Assembly (NCBI RefSeq): GCF_000301055.1
Contig: NZ_JH932301.1
Span: forward strand, 538,637 to 598,723
DNA from: Falseniella ignava CCUG 37419
GTDB taxonomy: Bacteria; Bacillota; Bacilli; Lactobacillales; Aerococcaceae
Length of the DNA stretch: 60,087 nucleotides
Reading direction: 5' to 3'
Below, piece by piece: positions 1 through 8,535 of this stretch. Within the stretch, counting starts at the first letter, position 1. Every line of letters starts with the position of its first letter. A program made the position numbers and the translations under genes. Below the pieces are notes generated by a model. The model was not told the origin of the DNA, did no database searches, and saw nothing but the letters and a program-made list of their open reading frames with translations.

Positions 1-540
1 TGGAGTTGAGCTGAAGATTGGTGGTGGGACTGTTCATCTCGCGGAGTTGAGCTGAACATTTGCGGTGACTTTGTTCATCTTGTTGGGTTGAGCTGGAGTT
101 GTTTGACTGGTAACTCCATCTCGGGTCGGTTGAGCTGGAGTTGTTTGACTGGGAACTCCATCTGAGGGTTGCTGAGTTGGAGTTGTTTGACTGGGAACTC
201 CATCTGAGTGGAGTTGAGCTGGAGTTGTTGCATGTAGAACTCCAGCTGCGGGTGGTTGAGTTGGAGTTGTTGGGCGCAGAACTCCATCTCGGGTCTGTTG
301 AGTCGGAGTTGTTGTGTGAGCAACTCCATCTCGGGTTGGTTGAGTCGAAGTTGTTGTGTGCGGAACTCCATCTGAGGATGGTTGAGTTGGAGTTGTTTGA
401 CTGGGAACTCCATCTCGGATTGGTTGAGTCGGGGTTGTTGTGTGCAGAACTCCATCTCGGCGAGGCTGAACTGGAGTTGTTGGCCGCCGAACTCCGTCTC
501 ATGGCATTGAGCAGGAGTTGCTTGCTCCATAACTACGCCT
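1..540. repeat. 42-bp-period hairpin repeat array, copy 1
   Basis: About 12 imperfect units of 41-42 bp. Each has an inverted repeat: most carry GGAGTT, a loop of about 11 nt, then AACTCC. The two leftmost units use a GAAC/GTTC-type stem instead, so the stem changes on both arms together. Because 42 is a multiple of three, long open frames exist on both strands (75-551 minus, 141-662 plus) with a 14-residue period. I regard these as by-products, since neither has a convincing ribosome site or family. Four related arrays occur elsewhere in the window. The function is unknown. 541-697 holds nothing else I recognise. Confidence 0.85.
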
Positions 541-697
541 ACGGGTGCCAAGCTGGGGTTATCGTTACCATAACGTCACTTTCGTCGCCTGCACACGCAT
601 CCCAACCACAAAAAAAGCCGCACCACGAGTGCCACCCTCTTTTCCGTCTAGTCCGGGAATGAGGGGCACCGCAATGCAGCACTAAACTCATTTAACT

Positions 698-1051
698 TTA
701 TTCAGTATAATCGGGGTTGGTCCAGCCCCAGACATTGTCGACCGGTACGGAGAACATCAGTCCGACGCCCGGCTTGCTGAGGTCGCCAAGCTGGGTGTCG
801 ACCACGCCCACGGCCGCTTCCAGCACAGCCTCGTCTTCAATTACCGTGAAAATCACTTTGTTGTAAGGACGGTTGTTATCATGCATCACGCGCATCAGAC
901 CGCCGAAAATCGGTACGTCGCCCATGGTGAGAGCGGCGCCCATCCCTTGCGAGTCGATGATTGTCGCGCCGCGCACACCCACTTTGACAAAATCTTCCAA
1001 AATGGCATTCAGTTCTTCAGTTTCATTTAAAATTACAAATAGAGCTTTCAT
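698..1051 (-). CDS. PII-like regulatory protein paired with an antiporter
   Basis: A 117-residue protein whose length and alternating strand/helix pattern fit the PII (GlnB-like) ferredoxin fold: an N-terminal MKALFVILNE strand, a GVRGATIIDSQG segment and a VIEDEAV strand. PII proteins sense nucleotides such as ATP, ADP or cAMP and control membrane transporters or enzymes by direct contact. The gene starts 5 bp after the antiporter stop. Its Shine-Dalgarno sequence AAGGAGTG lies inside the antiporter end, so the two are translationally linked. The inference is that this subunit gates the antiporter. The classical T-loop uridylylation tyrosine context is not obvious. Family assignment is good; the ligand is unknown. 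Confidence 0.7.
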   Translation of the reverse strand: MKALFVILNETEELNAILEDFVKVGVRGATIIDSQGMGAALTMGDVPIFGGLMRVMHDNNRPYNKVIFTVIEDEAVLEAAVGVVDTQLGDLSKPGVGLMFSVPVDNVWGWTNPDYTE

Positions 1052-1056
1052 AAGTG

Positions 1057-2253
1057 TTAGCTTTTCACTCCTTTATATTTGTTCATGCCGTTAACTTCAC
1101 CGGCTTGCGTAATTGAAATCTTTGCTAAAATCGGTCCCATCACTTCGAAAATTAATACCGAGAACAGGATGACCGTAATAATTTCAGCACTAAATTGCGG
1201 CAATTCGCGCGCAACAATCATTGTCAAACCAATGGAAATTCCACCTTGTGGCAAGAGTGCCAGTCCGAGCCATTTGACAATCGCTTCGGGAGCTTTGACC
1301 ATTTTGGCCCCAACCGTTGCGCCTAAAATTTTGCCGCCGGCACGTGAGAAGACGTAGCACAACCCTAATACTCCGATGGAGGATAGGACGGACAAGTTCA
1401 GACTCGCTCCAGCAAAAGTGAAGAACATTAAATTGATCGGTGGGGCGAAATCATTGATTACATCGACCACGCGTTTCGAGCTCGAGTGGAAGTTCACTAA
1501 GACGGCACCGATCATCATATTGCACAGTAACGCCGATAAGCCTAAACGATTAGCCAGGCCAATCGATCCCATAATTGTCAGTAAAATCATACATAGAACC
1601 GTCTCTTTGTGCTTCACTCGTTTAACCCAATAGGTGAAAATAAAGCCGAGCACCAAACCAAAGGCAAGCGATGCGATAATTTCTAAGAGTGGGTCGAGAA
1701 ACATCCACAATAAGTTCACCTGCTCAGAGCCAATCGATAATTTAGCTAAACTCATGGCAATGCCAAAGGTCATAATGCCAAATGCATCGTCTAACGCAGC
1801 CACTTGTAAAATCGTCCGAGTGAGTGGCCCGTCCGCACGATACTGGCGGATCACCATCACCGTTCCAGCAGGTGCTGTCGCTGCGGACATTGAGGCAATA
1901 ATAATTGAGAAGACAAAGGATTGGTCAAGCAGGAAATACATCACACTAAAGACGACCGCTAAGACCCCAATCACTTCCATCAACGTAATAATAAAGATAT
2001 TCTTTCCTAACTTTTTCAGTTCCGGCAAGTAGAATTCGCCCCCGATGGCCAGCGCAATAATTCCGAGCGCCATTTCGTTGACGAAGTTGATCACCGGCGT
2101 ATGTGTCTCATTGACAACATGAAATAACGACGGACCTAACAAGATCCCAGCCAGTAAGTAGCCCGTCACGTTCGGTAAGTTCAATTTACGGGCGATAGCC
2201 GCCCCGAAAATACCGAACAACACAACTAATGCTAATTCAAGATAGATATTCAA
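1057..2253 (-). CDS. CPA2-family cation:proton antiporter
   Basis: 398 residues, almost all hydrophobic, with about 12 membrane segments. It has the features of the Na+/H+ exchanger CPA2 (Kef/NapA) fold: a TAPAG unwound-helix motif near residue 126 and a paired aspartate motif ALDDAFG near 153-159 that would bind ion and proton. No cytosolic RCK/TrkA domain follows. The downstream PII-like protein may take that regulatory role. The start is TTG at 2253, chosen because GGAGGGGAG lies 8 bp upstream and no ATG fits. The transported ion (Na+ or K+) cannot be told from sequence. It acts in the cytoplasmic membrane in pH or salt homeostasis. Confidence 0.85.
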   Translation of the reverse strand: MNIYLELALVVLFGIFGAAIARKLNLPNVTGYLLAGILLGPSLFHVVNETHTPVINFVNEMALGIIALAIGGEFYLPELKKLGKNIFIITLMEVIGVLAVVFSVMYFLLDQSFVFSIIIASMSAATAPAGTVMVIRQYRADGPLTRTILQVAALDDAFGIMTFGIAMSLAKLSIGSEQVNLLWMFLDPLLEIIASLAFGLVLGFIFTYWVKRVKHKETVLCMILLTIMGSIGLANRLGLSALLCNMMIGAVLVNFHSSSKRVVDVINDFAPPINLMFFTFAGASLNLSVLSSIGVLGLCYVFSRAGGKILGATVGAKMVKAPEAIVKWLGLALLPQGGISIGLTMIVARELPQFSAEIITVILFSVLIFEVMGPILAKISITQAGEVNGMNKYKGVKS

Positions 2254-2343
2254 TAAATCAACTCCCCTCCATAAGTAATTCCCAACACTTGTCGAACAGG
2301 CGATGACTGTCGTCCAAACTTCACGTCCCGGACCATCTCACAT

Positions 2344-2373
2344 AAAAATCACCCGCCAAAAATGACGGATGAT
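2344..2373 (-). terminator. Rho-independent terminator of the deaminase operon
   Basis: Read on the minus strand: ATCATCCG, a loop, then CGGGTGAT followed by TTTTTA, placed 27 bp after the amidohydrolase stop. One G-U type pair interrupts an otherwise regular stem. Confidence 0.75.
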
Positions 2374-2399
2374 TAACGACTCAGTAATTCAGTCCACTA

Positions 2400-3653
2400 T
2401 TACAACTCAACTTCGACTTCGTATTCGCGAACTTTTTTCTTAAATAAATACTCACCGCCACGAATTGACGCTAAGCACTCCACGCGGTTACGTTGTGCTT
2501 CAAAAATAGACGGTGCATCGAGTACGATAAAGTTAGCAGGCTTGCCTTCATCCAGACCGTATTCGTCTTCGAGTTTCATTAATTTCGCACCGTTATATGT
2601 TACGAGGTCAAAGTTACGGGCAAAATCTTCCTCGCGCATTAATTGGCTAGAGTGAATGCCATTGTCCAAAATATTCATCATATTTCCGTTACCGGCTGGA
2701 TACCATAAATCAACAATCGAATCTTGTCCAAAAGCAACGTTAATATCGTTATCGACAAATTCCTTCACACGCGTTAATCCACGACGTTTTGGATAAGTAT
2801 CTTGACGCGCTTGGAGGAAGAGGTTCTCCGTCGGGCATGACACAAAGTTCAATCCTGATTGACGGAATAGACCGATCATACGGAACGCATAGGCATCGTT
2901 AGCCGAGCCGAACGAGCAAGTGTGTGAAGCTGTTGTAAGGTCTCCACGACCGACGCGCATGGCTTCCGCGTTCAATTGCTCTACGAAACGCGCTTGAGTA
3001 TCATCCGTCTCATCACAGTGAACATCGATTAACTTATCGTATTTCACCGCAAGACGTACAATTTCTTTGACGGCTTTCTCGCCATCTTCACGGCACCATT
3101 CGTTGTGCGGGATACCGCCAACACAGTCTGCTCCTAGTTGTAAAGCCTCTTCAACTAAATCACGACCGGTTTTACCTTCTTCACAGAAAGAGTACATTCC
3201 ATTTTGTGGGAAGGCTACGACTTGAATGGTCACTTTATCTTTTAACTCGTCACGCACTTCAAGCGCTGCACGAATACCTGTTAGCGCTGGGTCGGTACAG
3301 TCAGTTTGGGCCCGAATGTATTGAGTTCCGTAACCGACGACATCACGAATGGCAGCGTACATACGCTCTTTCATCTCTTCTTTCGTCGTGCCTTTCTTGA
3401 AGTCGTTCCAAATATCGATTGCTTCAAAAAGCGTTCCGGTCTCATTTTTCGCTTTATCGGTTTGACCGGTCATATAGTAGTCTAAGTGTAAGTGCGAATC
3501 GACATACGGCGGGATCACCACACGGCCACCGAGATCGATGACTTCATCTGCATCGCCTAAGTTTGTTCCGATGGCTTTAATCTTCCCATCTTCGACTAGA
3601 ATTTCACTCGCTCCGTCGTGCTTATAAATGACTGCATTAATAAATTTTTTCAT
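2400..3653 (-). CDS. Cytosine deaminase-type amidohydrolase (CodA-like)
   Basis: 417 residues that resemble E. coli CodA along the whole length: the metal-binding VDSHLHLD motif near residue 51, IPHNEW near 180, DVHCDETDD near 210, and DTYPKRRG shortly before the metal aspartate. CodA hydrolyses cytosine to uracil and ammonia in pyrimidine salvage. The active-site motif is FGQDSIVDLWYP, where CodA has GHDDVFDPWYP. The metal Asp is kept, but the next Asp, which contacts the base in CodA, is Ser. Substrate may therefore be another pyrimidine, isoguanine or an N-substituted triazine-like ring. The start ATG is preceded by GGGGGA. It lies 12 bp after the EamA gene in one operon. Confidence 0.82.
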   Translation of the reverse strand: MKKFINAVIYKHDGASEILVEDGKIKAIGTNLGDADEVIDLGGRVVIPPYVDSHLHLDYYMTGQTDKAKNETGTLFEAIDIWNDFKKGTTKEEMKERMYAAIRDVVGYGTQYIRAQTDCTDPALTGIRAALEVRDELKDKVTIQVVAFPQNGMYSFCEEGKTGRDLVEEALQLGADCVGGIPHNEWCREDGEKAVKEIVRLAVKYDKLIDVHCDETDDTQARFVEQLNAEAMRVGRGDLTTASHTCSFGSANDAYAFRMIGLFRQSGLNFVSCPTENLFLQARQDTYPKRRGLTRVKEFVDNDINVAFGQDSIVDLWYPAGNGNMMNILDNGIHSSQLMREEDFARNFDLVTYNGAKLMKLEDEYGLDEGKPANFIVLDAPSIFEAQRNRVECLASIRGGEYLFKKKVREYEVEVEL

Positions 3654-3665
3654 TCAATCTTCCCC

Positions 3666-4589
3666 CTAGCTAATTTCTGTTAAATCACCATCTCGGCGAT
3701 TCATAATATAAATTGACAAGATAATTAAGAAAATACCTGCAACACCCACGATATTGATAGCTTCACTGAATAATATCACGCCCATTAAAGTAGCCACAAT
3801 CACTTCGACCGAGCCAACGACGGGCGCTTTTGACGCATCAATATCCATCGATAACCCATTTAGAAAAAGTAGGTTGGCGAACGCTCCCGTGACGAATGCT
3901 TTCATCACTGCCCAAAATAAAAATGATGACTGGGTGAATAATGCACGATTTGCCGCTGTCCATGGCTGTGCAGTAAAACTTTGAATTAATGCGGAGAAAA
4001 ATAACGTGTAAAATGCCATCGTCAACGCATTATCCGCACCTCCGGCAATTTTCGCCATCACAGTATTGGAAGCATATAAGAAAGCAGCGGTTAGGCCGAG
4101 TGCAATACCGATCGGTTGGAGATTTAAGTTGTTGAAATCCCCCAAAGTGACCATTAAGACGACCCCGATAATATTTAACGCCAGCGCAACATAATGTCTC
4201 GTGTGCAAATATTCTTTAAAAATAAAGCGTGACATCACTGCAACGAAGACAGGTGCTGTATACAAGAGCACCGCCCCGGTTGACATCCCAACCGTCGCAA
4301 TCGTATTGTCGTACGCCATTTTAAAGCAACCTTTAGTTATCATCCCCATGATAACGGAATAAATGAGTCCTCGCTTAGAAATGCGAAAGCCTGCTGCCCC
4401 TTGCGAAAATAGAATTGCGAGTCCTAGCATCGGTACCGCAAAGAAGTGCTCTACAAATCCGGTCATAAAGGACGAAGCACCGAGGTTCGTTAAGTGGGTC
4501 ACATAGACACCACCCGTCCCCCAACTGGCCGCCGCGAGAAACACACACAAGTAGCCCAAAAAGTGACGTTGTTGAAGATTTTTGCTCAA
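3666..4589 (-). CDS. EamA/DMT-superfamily transporter
   Basis: 307 residues with ten predicted membrane helices arranged as two EamA repeats (about 15-150 and 165-300), the usual size and layout for drug/metabolite transporters. It starts with TTG at 4589, with AAGGAGG 8 bp upstream; the nearby ATG is out of frame. It is the first gene of a two-gene operon with the deaminase-like enzyme, so a nucleobase or related substrate is a reasonable guess. EamA proteins work in either direction and specificity cannot be read from sequence. Confidence 0.82.
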   Translation of the reverse strand: MSKNLQQRHFLGYLCVFLAAASWGTGGVYVTHLTNLGASSFMTGFVEHFFAVPMLGLAILFSQGAAGFRISKRGLIYSVIMGMITKGCFKMAYDNTIATVGMSTGAVLLYTAPVFVAVMSRFIFKEYLHTRHYVALALNIIGVVLMVTLGDFNNLNLQPIGIALGLTAAFLYASNTVMAKIAGGADNALTMAFYTLFFSALIQSFTAQPWTAANRALFTQSSFLFWAVMKAFVTGAFANLLFLNGLSMDIDASKAPVVGSVEVIVATLMGVILFSEAINIVGVAGIFLIILSIYIMNRRDGDLTEIS

Positions 4590-4626
4590 TTCATTCCTCC
4601 TTTCAAATAAGAGTTATTTCGATTCT

Positions 4627-4655
4627 ATTATAGCAGACAAAAGTCTGAATATCAA
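4627..4655 (-). promoter_or_regulatory. Sigma-A promoter of the EamA-deaminase operon
   Basis: Minus-strand TTGATA (4650-4655), 17-bp spacer, TATAAT (4627-4632) with an extended -10 TG. It lies about 40 bp before the TTG start. Confidence 0.8.
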
Positions 4656-4667
4656 AAAAACTCTGAA

Positions 4668-4830
4668 GAAATAAGGCGGGTTCTCAGAAATTTCGTATAG
4701 AATACGAGAATGTATCGTTGGTTCTCGTACATTTTGGGAAAGGTTGCGAGAATGAAGTGAGTTATCTCGTATCTTTGCGCTGAAGTTGCGAGAACACGCA
4801 TCACTATCTCGTAAAGTCTCGTCTCCAACA
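4668..4830. repeat. 42-bp-period hairpin repeat array, copy 2
   Basis: Three to four degenerate units between the divergent EamA and prolyl-tRNA editing genes. The best unit has a perfect 8-bp stem TACGAGAA/TTCTCGTA around 10 nt. The next units keep GCGAGAA and TATCTCG-like arms. An 84-codon open frame on the minus strand (4614-4868) is a by-product of the periodicity. Confidence 0.75.
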
Positions 4831-4892
4831 TAACTTCCTGGCAAATATGCTATAATACTAGACGACATTAATGATTGTGAAAGGGGAAAAGG

Positions 4893-5402
4893 ATGGATAA
4901 ATTAGCTTTATTAGAATGGTTGGATCAAGAGGGGATTAGCTACGAGCTTGTGGAGCACCCGGTGGTGGAGACGATGGAAGCACTCAACCAAGTGGAACAA
5001 CGTTACCCGGGGTATCAAGCGAAGAATTTATTTGTTCGAGATGATAAGAAGCAGCGCTACCTTTTGATTACTGTGATGGAAGACCAGACGGTTGATATGA
5101 AGAAATTGCGTCGTGAACTCGAGACGCGTCGACTTAGTTTTGCTTCAGCGGACGACCTCGCGCAGATATTGAAGTTAACGCCAGGCTCTGTGACGCCTTT
5201 TGGCCTGTTGAATGATCAGGAGCACCGCGTTGAATTTGTGCTCGACCAAGATTATCTGGCTGGGGAGCAGGTGCTTGGAATCCATCCAAACCACAATGAT
5301 GCAACGGTCTGGATTAATACGAATGACTTGCTAACCTTGCTAGACCAACATGGGACCACCATCCATGTGTTAGATTTCGACGCAGTGAATTCGGCAGAAT
5401 AA
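4893..5402 (+). CDS. YbaK/ProX-type prolyl-tRNA editing protein
   Basis: 169 residues spanning one YbaK/aminoacyl-tRNA-deacylase domain, with the conserved core AKNLFVRDDKK near 44, the VDMKKLRREL helix near 68, and TPGSVTPFGLLND near 102. Stand-alone members (ProX/PrdX) hydrolyse mischarged Ala-tRNA(Pro) in trans, in the cytoplasm. The start ATG has GAAAGGGG upstream. An extended -10 TGCTATAAT (TATAAT at 4851-4856) sits just outside the hairpin array, so transcription probably starts about 30 bp before the gene. It stands alone. Confidence 0.85.
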   Translation: MDKLALLEWLDQEGISYELVEHPVVETMEALNQVEQRYPGYQAKNLFVRDDKKQRYLLITVMEDQTVDMKKLRRELETRRLSFASADDLAQILKLTPGSVTPFGLLNDQEHRVEFVLDQDYLAGEQVLGIHPNHNDATVWINTNDLLTLLDQHGTTIHVLDFDAVNSAE

Positions 5403-5440
5403 TCACCTTACAAAATCTGAGTGAACCTGCCCGAATCGTC

Positions 5441-5470
5441 AAAAAAACAGCCCAGTTCAAACCCAGGCTG
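5441..5470 (-). terminator. Terminator of the pseudouridine synthase gene
   Basis: Minus strand: CAGCC, 13-nt loop, GGCTG, then TTTTTTT, 10 bp after the stop codon. It may also serve the convergent editing gene. Confidence 0.8.
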
Positions 5471-5480
5471 CTGAATAAAA

Positions 5481-6167
5481 TTATTTTGCTTCAATCATCT
5501 TCGCAAACTGTTGCCACGGTGCTGCATTGATCGGGGGTTGCGAGGTGACTGAGATTGCTTCTTTAGTAGTAGGGTGAATGAGTGAGAGGCGTTGCGCCCA
5601 GAGCGCAATTTGCTGGCCGACTTGATTGACATCCGCGCCATATTTTTGGTCTCCGTAAAGCGGATGGCCTTGATGCGCCAGTTGAACCCGAATTTGGTGA
5701 CTACGGCCGGTCGCTAACTCAACTTGTAAGAGCGCATAATCCGCATTTTGTTGCAATACATGATAAGATAACTTGGCCAATTTAGCTTGAGGATGGTCTG
5801 ATGGGACAACATAAGACTGGTTTTTTGTACGGTCCTTGTATAAATAGTCCGTTAAAGTAGCATTGGCATGCATCACTTGTCCGTGAACCACCGCTAAATA
5901 TTGGCGTTTAATTTGATGGCGGCGCAACTGGTCAGCCAAACGGCTGGCAGCTTTAGACGTTCGGGCAAAGACAATTGCTCCCCCAACCGGCCGGTCCAAG
6001 CGATGGACTAGACCTAAGTAGACATTACCTGGTTTTTGATATTTTTCTTTAATATAATTTTTAGCAGCCGTCAATAAGTCCAAGTCGCCCGAGCTGTCCG
6101 ATTGGACGGGCATATTGACCGGCTTTTCAACAATTAGTAGATGATTATCTTCATAAAGTACATGCAT
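5481..6167 (-). CDS. RluA/RluD-family RNA pseudouridine synthase
   Basis: 228 residues without an S4 domain. It opens with LYEDNHLLIVEKP and carries the catalytic motif LVHRLDRPVGG near 77-88, whose Asp makes the covalent attack in uridine-to-pseudouridine isomerisation. The later motif TGRSHQIRVQLAHQGHPLYG is typical of the family. I chose ATG at 6167 (MHVLYEDN) because AAGGAG lies 6 bp upstream; the longer frame would add an unsupported hydrophobic tail. An extended -10 TGCTATAAT on the minus strand (6187-6192) lies immediately upstream. The target base is unknown. Divergent from rlmCD. Confidence 0.85.
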   Translation of the reverse strand: MHVLYEDNHLLIVEKPVNMPVQSDSSGDLDLLTAAKNYIKEKYQKPGNVYLGLVHRLDRPVGGAIVFARTSKAASRLADQLRRHQIKRQYLAVVHGQVMHANATLTDYLYKDRTKNQSYVVPSDHPQAKLAKLSYHVLQQNADYALLQVELATGRSHQIRVQLAHQGHPLYGDQKYGADVNQVGQQIALWAQRLSLIHPTTKEAISVTSQPPINAAPWQQFAKMIEAK

Positions 6168-6242
6168 AAGCTCACTCCTTGGGTCAATTATAGCATAGCA
6201 AATCGAGATAATCTCACAGAGGATGAAGGTGAGGTAGACAAG

Positions 6243-7634
6243 ATGGAACAATATCCAACAGAACAACTAGAAGTAACGATTGACCATATTAATTATAAAG
6301 GCCAAGGCTATGCGCGCTATATCCATGCACCAGACCGTGGGAGTCAAGGGCGGCACCTACATTTGAACATTCCATTTACTGTTCCGGGTGATGTCGTTCA
6401 AGTGACTGTCGAGAATGCGAAAGGGCGTCACAAAGCCACCGTCCATTATGACAAAATTATTCACCCGAGCCCAATGCGTGACACGACCATTCCAATGGAT
6501 GAAGCGATTTGTGCCGGTACGCCGCTCGTATATATGAAATACGCTGACCAACTTGAATATAAATTAAACATGGTCCAAAATGCACTCGCTGAAAATGATT
6601 TTGATCCTGCTTTGGTGAAGCCAGTCCTCGGCATGGACAACCCGAATCGTTACCGTAATAAAATGGAATTGACCTTCGGCTCGGAAGGCGAACTCGGTAT
6701 GCATCAACAAGGCAATTACCGCCGAGTGATCGATATGAAAGATTCGTATATTGCGACCGAAGCGATGGTTGAAATTAAGCACATTGTCGGCCAGTGGCGT
6801 CAGGACTTTGACTTGCCTGGTTACGTCAAAGACACCCATACGGGATTATTGCGAAATCTATTGATGCGTCAGTCATTTACTACTGGTGAAATGATGGTGG
6901 TATTGTACGCTACGGAAGGTCCAGACGCCTACGCTGAAGCTGCGGACGAATTGACCCGCCGCTTGCTTGAAGCTCAACCTAAAATTCATAGCTTGCAATG
7001 GGTTGTCCACCAAGATATTGCAGACCGAATCCAGTCCGATGAAGTCCATATTTTGCACGGACGTGACTTTATTTATGATGAGTTGTCCGGCTTCAAGTAC
7101 CGAATTTGGCCGAATACATTCTTCCAAGCCAATCCGGTCCAAGCAGAACAAATGGTAAAAATTGCGCTTGAGATGGCACAAGTAGATTCAAATTTGCGGG
7201 TTCTCGACTTGTATTGTGGCGTCGGCACCTTCAGCTTGCCACTCGCTCGAGCGGCTAAAGACCTCTGTGGTATCGAGATTGTGGATACGTCGATCCATTC
7301 CGCTCGTCGCAATGCGCAAGACAATGGGCTTACCAACACCCACTTTATCACGAGCGACGCGCGCAGTGCGTTGAAAACACTGAAGGACACATGGGGACAA
7401 CCGGATCTGTGTTTGTTGAATCCACCAAGAAGTGGCGCTGGCGGTAAAGTGATGCGCAGTATCGGACGTTTTGGGACGGACAAAATTATCTATGTCTCTT
7501 GCAACCCGAATACCTTAGCAGAAGATATGCGCTGGTTGCGCGATTTCGGCTATCAACTCCAAGAAGTCCAGCCCGTAGACCAATTCCCACATACGCATCA
7601 CGTGGAAGCTATAGCGTTGATACAAAAGATATAA
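6243..7634 (+). CDS. rlmCD: 23S rRNA (uracil-C5)-methyltransferase, RlmCD type
   Basis: 463 residues from ATG 6243 (GGTGAGG upstream). Domains in order: N-terminal TRAM-like OB fold, methyltransferase core with SAM motif LDLYCGVGTF near 320, NPPRSGAG near 390, and the catalytic cysteine in YVSCNPNT near 418. RumA-family enzymes methylate U747/U1939 of 23S rRNA; Gram-positive RlmCD does both. Only one of the N-terminal Fe-S cysteines of E. coli RumA remains (AICAGTPL), so an Fe-S cluster is unlikely. The final codons (ALIQKI) appear to have been supplied by an integrated element: base composition falls sharply right after the stop, and a homologous displaced end is at 32379-32405. Confidence 0.88.
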   Translation: MEQYPTEQLEVTIDHINYKGQGYARYIHAPDRGSQGRHLHLNIPFTVPGDVVQVTVENAKGRHKATVHYDKIIHPSPMRDTTIPMDEAICAGTPLVYMKYADQLEYKLNMVQNALAENDFDPALVKPVLGMDNPNRYRNKMELTFGSEGELGMHQQGNYRRVIDMKDSYIATEAMVEIKHIVGQWRQDFDLPGYVKDTHTGLLRNLLMRQSFTTGEMMVVLYATEGPDAYAEAADELTRRLLEAQPKIHSLQWVVHQDIADRIQSDEVHILHGRDFIYDELSGFKYRIWPNTFFQANPVQAEQMVKIALEMAQVDSNLRVLDLYCGVGTFSLPLARAAKDLCGIEIVDTSIHSARRNAQDNGLTNTHFITSDARSALKTLKDTWGQPDLCLLNPPRSGAGGKVMRSIGRFGTDKIIYVSCNPNTLAEDMRWLRDFGYQLQEVQPVDQFPHTHHVEAIALIQKI

Positions 7635-7802
7635 ATTTAGAAATCCTGCATTTTAAGCAGTTTTATAAGCATTTTGTCTTCGATAAAGATGAAGAAGGAT
7701 ATGTTAAAAAGACTCAAAAAAACTACATGAACGTAAGAGTAGTTTTGCAACTGGTATGAGGAAACACAAAAAATATAATTAACTCATTTTGTACTTTCTA
7801 CA

Positions 7803-7832
7803 AGAGTAGCTTAAAAGGCTGCTCTTTTTTTA
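7803..7832 (+). terminator. Rho-independent terminator
   Basis: AGAGTAGC, 7-nt loop, GCTGCTCT, then TTTTTTATT. One T-G type pair. It isolates the element from rlmCD transcription. Confidence 0.8.
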
Positions 7833-7891
7833 TTAAAGGGAGTAAGAATTCGTTACATTCTTTTCAAAATATAAAGCATTCACAAGCCAAC

Positions 7892-7926
7892 TTTACATAT
7901 TCGCTTTTATAATATATAATAAAAGC
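7892..7926 (+). promoter_or_regulatory. abiE promoter with overlapping inverted repeat
   Basis: TTTACA (7892-7897), 17 bp, TATAAT (7915-7920). A perfect inverted repeat GCTTTTAT / ATAAAAGC (7903-7910 and 7919-7926) covers the -10. AbiEi proteins are known to repress their own promoters at inverted repeats, so this is a likely operator. Confidence 0.7.
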
Positions 7927-7947
7927 ATAAATGAGAGGAGGCGGACT

Positions 7948-8535
7948 ATGAATACACTTAAAGAATATATACAAGAAAATTTAATAATCACCAACAAAGA
8001 AGCAGAAGAACTTGGATACACCAGGCATAATTTATCAGAATTAACAAAGTGCGGACAATTAGAAAGATTAAGACCGGGACTATATCAATTAAAAGGAAAA
8101 GTAATAGACGATTTTGTTTTAATATCATCAAATAGTAATCGAATTATATTTTCCTATCAAACAGCTCTATACCTCCATGACCTATCCGATAGGACCCCAA
8201 ATGTATTTCATATATCTGTACCCCAAGGCTATAATGCGAGCCACATCAAAAAGAGATATGAGGATCTACAAGTTCACTATGTAAAAAAAGATTTATACGA
8301 AATAGGAAAGACAGAAATAAAATCACCGCAAGGCAATCCCATACCAGTTTATGATATTGAAAGAACGGTTTGCGATATCATAATTGACAGAGAAAAAATA
8401 GACAAGCAAATTTTCACAGAAGCAATAAAAAGATACTTTAAATCACAAAATAAAAACCTAAGACGATTAATAAAATACGGTAGATTATTTAAAATAGAAG
8501 ATGAAATTAGAAAATATATGGAGGTATTATCGTGA
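7948..8535 (+). CDS. abiEi: AbiEi-type antitoxin and autorepressor
   Basis: 195 residues. The N-terminal winged helix (TNKEAEELGYTRHNLSEL, about 16-34; LERLRPGLYQLKG, about 40-52) and the C-terminal domain with PVYDIERTVCDII near 131 are the hallmarks of the AbiEi family of type IV toxin-antitoxin systems. It would bind DNA to repress the operon and counteract AbiEii without touching it. The start ATG has GAGGAGG upstream. The stop overlaps the toxin start by 4 bp. First gene of the element's defence block. Confidence 0.9.
   Translation: MNTLKEYIQENLIITNKEAEELGYTRHNLSELTKCGQLERLRPGLYQLKGKVIDDFVLISSNSNRIIFSYQTALYLHDLSDRTPNVFHISVPQGYNASHIKKRYEDLQVHYVKKDLYEIGKTEIKSPQGNPIPVYDIERTVCDIIIDREKIDKQIFTEAIKRYFKSQNKNLRRLIKYGRLFKIEDEIRKYMEVLS

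Larger units (their letters stand above)
7635..7947. other. Left end of the element, no confident gene
   Basis: About 310 bp between rlmCD and abiEi. A short stretch in frame with no start (7640-7759) reads like a decayed C-terminal fragment but matches nothing I recognise. A terminator and the abiE promoter occupy the rest. Confidence 0.5.

Noticed and set aside
1-540. CRISPR array
   Set aside because: The unit is a continuous 42-bp tandem with conserved stems and slightly variable loops. There are no constant repeats alternating with unrelated spacers, and no cas genes are present.
75-662. Protein genes with 14-residue repeats on both strands
   Set aside because: Open frames on both strands follow from a 42-bp period without stops; no ribosome site, signal or family. 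The same applies to frames in the other arrays (4614-4868, 47721-48056).
7499-7759. 86-codon frame overlapping the rlmCD end
   Set aside because: Shadow frame of rlmCD running into the element; no ribosome site.
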